48,325 nt of DNA, taken from the NCBI GenBank assembly GCA_031268315.1, contig JAIRXK010000009.1:1-48325 (forward strand), read 5' to 3'. Shown here one piece after another: positions 26,490 to 34,473 of this stretch. Source of the DNA: Puniceicoccales bacterium (GTDB taxonomy: Bacteria; Verrucomicrobiota; Verrucomicrobiia; Opitutales; JAIRLM01). Within the stretch, counting starts at the first letter, position 1. Every line of letters begins with the position of its first letter. A program made the position numbers and the translations under genes. The notes beneath the pieces are model-generated. The model ran no database searches and was not told where the DNA came from. It saw only the letters and a program-made list of their open reading frames with translations.

Positions 26490-28259
26490 TTACTCGGTTT
26501 TATCTTTTTTATTTACTGCATCATGCGCCTTTATCTTGTCCATTTCAATGCGAATCTTTGACTTATAGGGCATTAGGCATTTTTTTTCCAAGATCGATTC
26601 GTTTTTCAAAATAATCGTTGCCGCATCATCATATGCTTTATTCTTACATGTTAATAATACAATGTTCACTACAGGTTTGGAGCCGATGATACCTAAAATT
26701 TTCGATCCATTGACACATTGCGCCAGCGATGGTAAAATTGCTAGCACCCCAGGTTGATATAGCTGATTTTCGTACATTAATTTTAAAATTTTCGCTGCGG
26801 ATTTTATGGCCAGAGCAGCTAAAACTTTCGTTGCCATGTCCTGCTTCATCACCGTGGCTAGAATTATTGCTGCGAATTGCTTGCCCCTGCCTTCGAAATT
26901 GCACATGGTTTTGAAGACGCTAATTGCATTTTCCTGCGGAAGTTGGTTGAAAATTTTTAAAATTTCTACCGGTTTATTCTGCGCTTTTTCTATGACGAGT
27001 AGCATATTTCCCATCATTTTCGAATCCATTACTATGAGCGTTTTCATTGCGACTTCATGCCAATTACGTGTTAAATCTCGAAAAATATTTACCATTACTA
27101 CGGAATTAATCATTCTTAGAATAACTACCACATTATTTGTACTGTCAAAAAGCGCTATTGCTGCCAAAATAGTTGGCACAATTTTTATGTCCATTGATTC
27201 TACAATCTCCGCTGCGCCCGCTGCATATCCATAGATACACATCTGCGATAAAAGTGTTCTGGTGACTTGAAGATCTACCTTCGCGAGAATATCTGCCGCT
27301 TCCTTTGCGTGGAGTTGAAGTGGCATTTCAGCAAAAATAATTACCGCATATAGTAATTGATTCATGGACATTATTTGGGTTAGAGTTATTGCCGCGTTAT
27401 GGATGCCCATTTTTACTAGAACCTCCACCGCATTTTTCGTCCCTACCGCCTTCGGATTATCATGCATTTGATTGCCATCGCATAGCTTACACAGAATTCC
27501 CGATGCATTGATGCAATCCATTTGCAATAGAAGTTTTGCCTGGGTCGCAGGGGGCAAAATCGACAAAAGTTTTGCGGCGCGACTCGTAAATATTTCTGCC
27601 AATAGATGGGCTACTTTTTGCAAATTTTCGTCAATTTTCATATGGCGAAAAATTTCCCCTACAAATTTGAGATCCGTACTGGATAGGGTTTCCAAGGCAT
27701 TGATTATTGTGAGTAAATTTTTTACATCTTTTACATTGTCTAAAGCATTTAGTATCCAGGTCGCTATGGCTTCTGGGATTTGCTTGGCGCTTTCTGGAAT
27801 TTTTTCAGTGTACGCCTTCGCCAAGATTTGCACCCCAATTTTCCCCTTCCGTATCAGTGGATCCACTATTTCGGTGACGGTTGCCGATTTGGAGTTAAGT
27901 GTTTCCCGTATTTCGGCATAGAGCATGTCGAAATTTTCCTCATCGGTGCGGATCTGCGGCAGCGGATTGAAAGGCGATGGACGTTTGTCCATAAGAGAAT
28001 GAAGATCGCTTAGCTGCGCCTTTGGCAAAGCGGACGATTGATTGGGCAAGGAGGGCTGCTGGCAAGGCACTCCCCATCCGGATGTCACTATATCTGATAG
28101 AAATTTCGGATATTGCCCGAATAAATTTGACGCCAATTGATGATCAAAAAAGAGAGAGCGTCTTTTTTGCTGTTCTTCTCCTGGATTGAGTGGCTTTTGC
28201 TCGGATGAGTTCCACGTTGGGCTACCGTTTGCGGCTGAATAATTTTCCCAGTTTATCAT
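26490..28259 (-). CDS. Array protein with short N-terminus
   Basis: 589 residues; GGAGG sits 6 bases before the ATG. The N-terminus is about 105 residues: start MINWENYSAANGS, GSPTWNSSEQK (12-22), and SGWGVPCQQPS (60-70). The stretch before the WG motif (HQLASNLFGQYPKFLSD) is nearly identical in DNA to the next gene at 28395. FDMLYAEIRETLN opens the helical domain with GILCKLCDGNQ and repeats such as AAKILKLMYENQLYQPGVLA. It ends HDAVNKKDKTE, an ending shared with the gene at 28395. Confidence 0.88.
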   Translation of the reverse strand: MINWENYSAANGSPTWNSSEQKPLNPGEEQQKRRSLFFDHQLASNLFGQYPKFLSDIVTSGWGVPCQQPSLPNQSSALPKAQLSDLHSLMDKRPSPFNPLPQIRTDEENFDMLYAEIRETLNSKSATVTEIVDPLIRKGKIGVQILAKAYTEKIPESAKQIPEAIATWILNALDNVKDVKNLLTIINALETLSSTDLKFVGEIFRHMKIDENLQKVAHLLAEIFTSRAAKLLSILPPATQAKLLLQMDCINASGILCKLCDGNQMHDNPKAVGTKNAVEVLVKMGIHNAAITLTQIMSMNQLLYAVIIFAEMPLQLHAKEAADILAKVDLQVTRTLLSQMCIYGYAAGAAEIVESMDIKIVPTILAAIALFDSTNNVVVILRMINSVVMVNIFRDLTRNWHEVAMKTLIVMDSKMMGNMLLVIEKAQNKPVEILKIFNQLPQENAISVFKTMCNFEGRGKQFAAIILATVMKQDMATKVLAALAIKSAAKILKLMYENQLYQPGVLAILPSLAQCVNGSKILGIIGSKPVVNIVLLTCKNKAYDDAATIILKNESILEKKCLMPYKSKIRIEMDKIKAHDAVNKKDKTE

Positions 28260-28286
28260 AAATGCCTCCTTCAGGTTACGGGTCGC

Positions 28287-28314
28287 GGCATAGGAAAATT
28301 TTTCAAATTGTCAA
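28287..28314 (-). promoter_or_regulatory. Array promoter for the 589-residue gene
   Basis: Minus strand: TTGACA, 16-bp spacer ATTTGAAAAATTTTCC, TATGCC. This copy is the best match to the array consensus. Confidence 0.75.
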
Positions 28315-28328
28315 TCCGTAAATGAGCT

Positions 28329-28343
28329 AATTTGCGGCTAATT
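28329..28343. repeat. Conserved intergenic palindrome, degenerate copy
   Basis: AATTTG-CGG-CTAATT, identical to the copy at 26422-26436. Confidence 0.5.
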
Positions 28344-28394
28344 TTAAATTAGACATAGCTATTTTTTCTAAAGTACATGCTACGCAACATTGCA

Positions 28395-30332
28395 TTACTC
28401 GGTTTTATTTTTTTCATTTACTGCATCACGCGCTTTTATCTTGTCCATTTCAATGCGAATCTTTGACCTATAGGGCATTAGGCATTTTTTTTCCAAGATC
28501 GATTCGCTTTTCAAAGTAATCATTGCCGCAGAATCATATGCCTTATTCTTGCATATTAATAATACAATGCTCACTACGGATTTGACGCCAATGGCGTCTA
28601 AAATTTTTACTCCCTTGTCACATTGCATCAGCGATGGTAAAATTATTAGCACCCCAGGCTGATATAGCTGATTTTCGTACATTAATTTTAAAATGTTCGC
28701 TGTGGATTCTATGCCCAGAGCAACTAAAACTTCCATTGCCATGCGCTGATTCATTACCTTGGCTAGAAGTACTGCCGCGAATTGATTGCCCCGGATGTTG
28801 AATGTGCTCATTGTTTTGAAAACACTAATTGCATTTTCCTGCGGAAGTTGCTTGAAAAATTTTAAAGTCTCCACCATTTCCCCTTCTTCTTCTAAGGCGA
28901 GCAGCACATTTACCATCATTTTCGCATTCATTTTTGTGAAAAGTTCCATTGCGACTTCTTGCCGATTAAGTGCTAAAAATTTTTGCAAAATGATTATTAT
29001 TATTTTGGAATCCATCATTTCTAGAATAAATACCGCATTTTTTATGTTGGGTGAAAGCACCATTGCTGCGAAAATAAGTGCCACCTTTTCTATGTCCATT
29101 AATTTCGCAATCTCCGCCGCACCTGTTGCATGTCTACAGACACACATCTGCGATAAAAGTACACTGCCGATTAGAGGATCTATCACTGTGAAAATATCTG
29201 CAGCTGATTTGGATGGCATTCCTGCTAAAATAATTGCCGCACATCGCGTTTGCTTAAAATCCACCATTTGCGCTAGAATGTTTGTGGCGTTTTCGGTGTC
29301 CATTTCAAATAAAACTTCTATCGCATTTTCCACGCCTACTGCTTTTAAATTATTTCCCGGGAATTGCAATTGATTGCTATCGCATAGCTCACATAGGATT
29401 CCCGATGCTTTAGCGGGATCCATTTGTGATAGAAATTTTGTCTGGGTCGCAGGGGGTAAAATCGGCAAAAGTTTTGCGGCGCACTTCACGGATGCAGTTG
29501 TCAATAAATACGCTACATTTTCCGAATTTTCGTCGATTTTCATAAGGGCAAAAATTTTCGCTACAAATTCGCCATTTGTGCAGGATAGGCCTGTCAAGGC
29601 ATTGCTTGCTAGAGAACAAATTTTTACATCTTCGACATTTTTCAATGCATTTAGTATCCAGATCGCTATGGCCTCTGGGATTTGCTCGGCGTTTGCTGAA
29701 ATGTTTTCAGTGTATGCCTTCTCCAAGATCTGCACCCCAAATTTACTCTCCCGCATCAGTTGATCCACTATTTCGGTGACGATTGCCGATTGGGCGTTAA
29801 GTTTTTCCCGTATTTCATCATAGAGAGTGTTGAATTTTTTCTCATCGGTGTGGATCTGGAGCTGGCAAAGAATTTTCCGTCTGAATTTCATCGTATTTTG
29901 CTGCGAAAGAGGCGAAAATTGCGGATTTTGCGCCGATTTATCGCTAGATTGGTAGGGAAGCAACGTCAGCGGCAAGTCTGGGGGCTCAGGCAGATCGAAC
30001 GGCGTCGACGTATGGAATGGCAATGGGTAGTCAGCCCTTTTTGATTGTTGATTGGGCGAGGAGGGCTGCCGGCAAGGCGCTCCCCATCCGGATGCCACTG
30101 TATCTGATAGAAATTTCGGATATTGCCCGAATAAATTTGACGCCAATTGATGGTTAAAAAAGAGAGTGCTGCTTTTTTGTGTTTCCAAAAATGAAGTGGG
30201 TTGCGGGTCTCTAGGTGAATTTTGCGGGTTCGTTTTCTCGGATGAATTGAGTTGCTTTTGCTCGAGCGGGTAATGCCATTGGCGATCTTGTGTGCTGGGA
30301 TAATTTCCCCGATTACTTGGTATATTTATCAT
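28395..30332 (-). CDS. Array protein, close paralogue of the 589-residue member
   Basis: 645 residues; GGAGGA before the ATG. The N-terminus (1-160) starts MINIPSNRGNYPS and holds HQLASNLFGQYPKFLSD (61-77), SGWGAPCRQPS (81-91) and a partial SSDKSAQN motif (about 132-139). FNTLYDEIREKLN begins the helical part, with GILCELCDSNQLQF. The last 150 residues are nearly the same as in the 589-residue protein (SILEKKCLMPYRSKIRIEMD). One helical unit (LALEEEGEMVETLKFF) instead matches the gene at 17596, so the solenoid itself is mosaic. Confidence 0.88.
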   Translation of the reverse strand: MINIPSNRGNYPSTQDRQWHYPLEQKQLNSSEKTNPQNSPRDPQPTSFLETQKSSTLFFNHQLASNLFGQYPKFLSDTVASGWGAPCRQPSSPNQQSKRADYPLPFHTSTPFDLPEPPDLPLTLLPYQSSDKSAQNPQFSPLSQQNTMKFRRKILCQLQIHTDEKKFNTLYDEIREKLNAQSAIVTEIVDQLMRESKFGVQILEKAYTENISANAEQIPEAIAIWILNALKNVEDVKICSLASNALTGLSCTNGEFVAKIFALMKIDENSENVAYLLTTASVKCAAKLLPILPPATQTKFLSQMDPAKASGILCELCDSNQLQFPGNNLKAVGVENAIEVLFEMDTENATNILAQMVDFKQTRCAAIILAGMPSKSAADIFTVIDPLIGSVLLSQMCVCRHATGAAEIAKLMDIEKVALIFAAMVLSPNIKNAVFILEMMDSKIIIIILQKFLALNRQEVAMELFTKMNAKMMVNVLLALEEEGEMVETLKFFKQLPQENAISVFKTMSTFNIRGNQFAAVLLAKVMNQRMAMEVLVALGIESTANILKLMYENQLYQPGVLIILPSLMQCDKGVKILDAIGVKSVVSIVLLICKNKAYDSAAMITLKSESILEKKCLMPYRSKIRIEMDKIKARDAVNEKNKTE

Positions 30333-30358
30333 AAATGCTTCCTCCTGGTTATGGTCGC

Positions 30359-30387
30359 GGCATGGGGAAAATTTTTCAAATTGTCAA
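30359..30387 (-). promoter_or_regulatory. Array promoter for the 645-residue gene
   Basis: Minus strand: TTGACA, 17-bp spacer ATTTGAAAAATTTTCCC, CATGCC. Confidence 0.68.
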
Positions 30388-30401
30388 TCCATAAATGAGA
30401 T

Positions 30402-30416
30402 AATTTGTGGCAAATT
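30402..30416. repeat. Conserved intergenic palindrome, perfect arms
   Basis: AATTTG-TGG-CAAATT; only the loop differs from the 22055 copy. Confidence 0.58.
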
Positions 30417-30467
30417 TTAAATTAGACATAGCTATTTTTCCTAAAGTATATGCTACGCAATATTGCA

Positions 30468-32522
30468 TTACTCGGTTTTATTTTTTTCATTTACTACATT
30501 ACATGTTGCTGTATTTCCCATTTCAATGGGAGTTTTTGGCGCGTAGTCACTTGGGAGATTTTCTCTCAATTTCGGTCCTCCCATCGAAGTAATTATTTCA
30601 GCAGGAGCATGTAATTCACGCTTATGCATTAATATTACAATTTTTTTTAAAAATTCGATGCCCAGGCGTGCAAACGTATTCGTCCCTTTGGCATCTTGCG
30701 CCAGCGAAGGTAAAATCGCTATCACCACAGATCGATATAGCTTATTTGCGTACATTAATTTTATAATTTTTACTGCGGGGTTTATGGCCAGGGCAGCTAA
30801 AACTTTCATTACAATTTCTTGTTCAATCACCGTGGCTAGAATTTCCGCCGCGAGTTGATTGCCCATGTCGATGAATTTGGTTTCAGTGTTGAGTTTGGTC
30901 ATGGTGATGAATTTGGTCATGGTTTTGAAAACATGAATTACATTTTCCTGCGAAAGTAGTTTGAAAATTTCCAAAATTTTCACCGAGTTATCCTGTGCCT
31001 TTTTTATGACGAGCAGCATATTTCCCATCATTTCCGAATCCATTTTCACGAAAATTTTCATTGCGACTTCATGCAGGTTAAGTGTTAAAATTTTTTGAAA
31101 AATGCTTACTGTTACTTCGGGATCAATCATTCTTAGAATAATTATCACATTATTGGTGCTGTTTGAAAGAACCATTGCTACGGAAATAAGTACCACCTTT
31201 TCTATGTCCATTAATTTCGCAATCTCCGCCGCACTTGTTTCATATCCGCAGATACACATCGCCGATAAAAGCGAAATACTGGTTTGAATATCTAACTTCA
31301 CGAGAGTGTCTGTGCGAAATTGGTGTGGCATTTTTGCTAAAATAATTGCCGCATATCGTATTTGCATTAAAGATATCATATTTACCAGAATGTTTACCGT
31401 GTTATCTATACCTATTTCCGATAAAACTCCTATCACATTTTTTATTCTTATGGCCTCCGAATTATGTCCAAAGAACTGCACTGGATTGCCATCGCATAGC
31501 TCACATAGAATTCTCGATGCTTTGGCGGGATCCATTGGCGATAGGAATTTTGCCTGGGTCGCAGGAGGCAAAATCGACAGAAGTTTTGCGGCACAATTCA
31601 CGGATGCAATTGCCAACAAATACTCTACATTTTTCCAATTTTCGTCGATTTTCATAAGGGCAAAAATTTTCGCTACAAATTCGCCATTTGTGCAGGATAG
31701 GCCTGTCAATGCAGTACTTGTTGAGGTCTGAATTTTTACATCTTTGTCATTTTTCGAAGTAATCAACATCCAGGCCGCATTCAACATCCAGGCCGCAATG
31801 ATCTCTGGGATTTTCTCTGCGTTTGGTGAAATTTTTTCAGTGTATGCCTTCTCCAAGATTTGCGCCCCAATTGTACCCTGCCATATTAGTTCCCCCACTA
31901 TTGTAAATGGGTTTGCCAATTGGGAGTTAAATTTTTTCCGTGTTTCGGCATAGCGCATGTTGAATTTTTCCTCATCGGTGTAGATCTGCGGCTGGTAATG
32001 CATTCCCCATCTGGAGTTAGAGATTGACGGAGAAGCAGAGGGGTACAGAGATTGATTTGCTCCTGTGGCTTGCAGGGAAGGAGGCGAAAACTCCGAGCAT
32101 TGGTTGGACGAATTCGCCGCCGATTGATCACTGGATAGATCAGGATGTAACGTCATCGCCAAGTCTACGGGCTCCGTTAGATTGAACGGCACAAGCGTAT
32201 AGGGTGGCAATTGGAAGGGTTGTTTCTTCGTAAAAACGGACAATTGATTGGGCGATGGGGGTTGATGAAAGGGCCGCTGGCAATGCATTCCCCATCCGGA
32301 TTTCGTCGTATCTTGTTCGAGCAGATTGGGTGCCAATTTATCGCTAGGGTCTTTGGGCATAAAGGAGCAGTACTTTTCGTGCCATTTTTTTAATGGAGTG
32401 GGTTGCGGGTTTCCAGATGAATTTTGCAGGTCCGTTTTCTCGGATGAATTAAGCTGCTTTTGCTCGAGTGAATTCCGCGTTGGATTAACATTTGCGGGTG
32501 AATGATTTCGCCAATTTACCAT
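30468..32522 (-). CDS. Array protein with two WG motifs and local repeat expansions
   Basis: 684 residues; GGAGG before the ATG. N-terminus 1-180: MVNWRNHSPAN, SGWGMHCQRPF (75-85), PSPNQLS, and a second SRWGMHYQPQ (about 167-176) directly before the linker EEKFNMRYAETRKKFN. The helical domain has RILCELCDGNPVQFFG. Two small in-frame expansions are visible: AAWMLN-AAWMLI from an 18-base tandem duplication (31763-31798), and TMTKF-ITMTKL-NTETKF near 30866-30925. The end resembles the genes at 22120 and 36466 (LREN/LKEN-LP) more than its neighbours. Confidence 0.88.
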   Translation of the reverse strand: MVNWRNHSPANVNPTRNSLEQKQLNSSEKTDLQNSSGNPQPTPLKKWHEKYCSFMPKDPSDKLAPNLLEQDTTKSGWGMHCQRPFHQPPSPNQLSVFTKKQPFQLPPYTLVPFNLTEPVDLAMTLHPDLSSDQSAANSSNQCSEFSPPSLQATGANQSLYPSASPSISNSRWGMHYQPQIYTDEEKFNMRYAETRKKFNSQLANPFTIVGELIWQGTIGAQILEKAYTEKISPNAEKIPEIIAAWMLNAAWMLITSKNDKDVKIQTSTSTALTGLSCTNGEFVAKIFALMKIDENWKNVEYLLAIASVNCAAKLLSILPPATQAKFLSPMDPAKASRILCELCDGNPVQFFGHNSEAIRIKNVIGVLSEIGIDNTVNILVNMISLMQIRYAAIILAKMPHQFRTDTLVKLDIQTSISLLSAMCICGYETSAAEIAKLMDIEKVVLISVAMVLSNSTNNVIIILRMIDPEVTVSIFQKILTLNLHEVAMKIFVKMDSEMMGNMLLVIKKAQDNSVKILEIFKLLSQENVIHVFKTMTKFITMTKLNTETKFIDMGNQLAAEILATVIEQEIVMKVLAALAINPAVKIIKLMYANKLYRSVVIAILPSLAQDAKGTNTFARLGIEFLKKIVILMHKRELHAPAEIITSMGGPKLRENLPSDYAPKTPIEMGNTATCNVVNEKNKTE
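31763..31798. repeat. 18-base tandem duplication, two units
   Basis: Two copies of TCAACATCCAGGCCGCA(T/A) add six residues (AAWMLN) to one helix. The same duplication is present at 35766-35801, so it arose once and was copied. Confidence 0.85.
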
Positions 32523-32549
32523 AGGTGCCTCCTTCAGGTTACGGGCCGT

Positions 32550-32577
32550 GGCATAGGGAAAATTTCCAAATTGTCAA
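32550..32577 (-). promoter_or_regulatory. Array promoter for the 684-residue gene
   Basis: Minus strand: TTGACA, 16-bp spacer ATTTGGAAATTTTCCC, TATGCC. Confidence 0.74.
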
Positions 32578-32623
32578 TCTCAAAGTGAACTGATTTTGGG
32601 AAATCACACAAAATTTTGCTATT

Positions 32624-34216
32624 TCAGACTTTGATTTTAGCGGCGTTTAAAATTTTTTCTCCCTTGTCACATTGCTTCAGCGAGGGCGCAATTTTCAGCA
32701 CCCAAGCTTTATATGATTCATCTGCGTGCATGAATTTTATAATTTTCGTTGCGGATTTTATGGACAGAGCAACTAAAACTTCCATTGCCCTTTCCTGATT
32801 CATCGTTGTGGCTAGAATTTCCGCCGTAAATTGATTGCCCCCGCCTTCGAATTTGAGCATGATTTTAAAGACATTAATTGCATTTTTCTGCGAAAGTAGG
32901 TTGAAAATTTCTAAAATTTTCGCCGGATTACCTTGCGTTTCCTGTGCTTTTTTTATGAAGAGCAGCATATTTCTCATCATTTCCGAATCCATTTTCACGA
33001 AAATTTCCACTGCGGCTCCATGCTGTTTAAGTGCTAAAATTTCTTGCAAAATGTTTACTGTTACTTCGGGACCCATCACTTTTAGAATAAATATCGCATT
33101 ATTTATGCCGTCTGAAAGCACCATTGCTGCGAAAATAGGTGCCACATTTTTTATGTTCATTAATTTCACAATCTCCACCGCGCTTGCTGCATATCCATAG
33201 ATACACATCTGCGATAAAAGTGCACTGCCAGCTTGATGATTTGCATTCATGATAATATCTGCACGGGATTGGAGTGGCATTCCCGCTAAAATAATTGCCG
33301 CACATCGCATTCGCTTTGAGCGCAGCATTTACATTAGGGTTATTACTGAATTATGAGTGCCCATTTCCAATAAAACTCTTATCGCATTTTCTTTCGCTAC
33401 CTCATTCGAATTATCTTCCACTTGATCCCCTTCACTTAACATACATAGAATATCTGATATTTTGACGGGAGTCATTTGCATCAGAAGTCTTGCCTGGGTT
33501 GCAGGAGGCAAAATCGACAGAAATTTTACGGCGTAATTCATAGGTGCTTCTTCCAATAGATACGTTATTTTTCCCAAATTTTTGATGATTTCCATATGGT
33601 TCAAAATTTTCGCCATAAATTTGAAATCCGTGCAGGATAGGCCTTCCAAGGCATTGATTGCTAGGGCCAAAATTTTTGGATCCTTGACATTTTCCAAAGC
33701 ATTTAGCGTCCAGGTCGCTATGGCCTCTGGGATTTGCTCGGCGCTTTTTGAAATTTCTTCATCGCATAACTTCTGCAAGATTTGCGGCCCAATTATACCC
33801 TGCCATATCAGTTGATCCACTATTTCGGTGACGGTTGCCGATTGGGAGTTAAGTTTTTCCAGTGTTACGGCGTAGAACATGTCGAATTTTTTCTTATCGG
33901 AGTAGATCTGTGACTGCTGGGCAGGCGGATTGGATGGCGATGGACGTTTGGCCTCTTCTGAGTGTTTCTCCTGAGAAATGAGCAATTGGTCGATCGAAAA
34001 GGTTGGACAGGCATCAAGGCAGGGCTCCCATTCGGAGTCCCACATATCTTGTGGTGAGAAAAGCGACGAAAATCCAGAATATTGCCTTAATACCTTTATA
34101 TATCGGTCGGATGAATTTTGTTGGTCCGTTTTCTCGGATAGATTGAGTTGCTTTTGTTCGGGTGAGTTCCACGTTGGGCTACCGTTTGCGGGTGAATGAT
34201 TTCGCCAATTTACCAT
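32624..34216 (-). pseudogene. Array gene broken by one in-frame nonsense codon
   Basis: A single reading frame from ATG 34216 (GGAGG site) to TGA 32624, interrupted only by TAA at 33329-33331. The halves are 295 and 234 codons. Paralogues read L-T-Q-M at this point; here it is L-M-stop-M, so ACG became ATG and CAA became TAA by two C-to-T changes. The N-terminal half has GSPTWNSPEQK (12-22), DQLLISQEK (76-84) and FDMFYAVTLEKLN (111-123). The C-terminal half ends early at KILNAAKIKV like the gene at 24462. The second half could restart at the ATG 33328 but has no ribosome site. Sense elsewhere is intact, so the break is recent; the N-terminal 295 residues may still be made. Confidence 0.8.
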
Positions 34217-34243
34217 AAGTGCCTCCTTCAGGTTACGGGCCGT

Positions 34244-34271
34244 GACATAGGAAAAATTTCCAAATTGTCAA
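34244..34271 (-). promoter_or_regulatory. Array promoter for the nonsense-broken gene
   Basis: Minus strand: TTGACA, 16-bp spacer ATTTGGAAATTTTTCC, TATGTC. It looks intact although the gene is broken. Confidence 0.7.
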
Positions 34272-34289
34272 TCTCAAAATGAACTGATT

Positions 34290-34447
34290 TGGAAAAATCA
34301 CACAAAATTTTGCTATTTCGAAGCCGTGGCCGTACCGGTAAATGGAAATGTTTGCTGAAATTTTTTTTGGCATTCTATTTCATCACAGATGAGTCCTTGG
34401 TTGAAAATTAGGCGATGCTATCTCGAAATTGGATCCAATTTTTTAGA
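34290..34447 (-). pseudogene. Second relic of a 515-residue-type gene 3' end
   Basis: Closely related to 17440-17592 and to the intact end at 38355-38520, sharing GAAAAATCACACAAAATTTTGCTATTTCG, the GCATTCTATTTCATCAC stretch and the TTAGAATTCAATGG block. The frame is broken. This explains why this gap (257 bases) is twice the usual size. Confidence 0.6.
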
Positions 34448-34473
34448 ATTCAATGGCAGCAACGTTGCACGTT

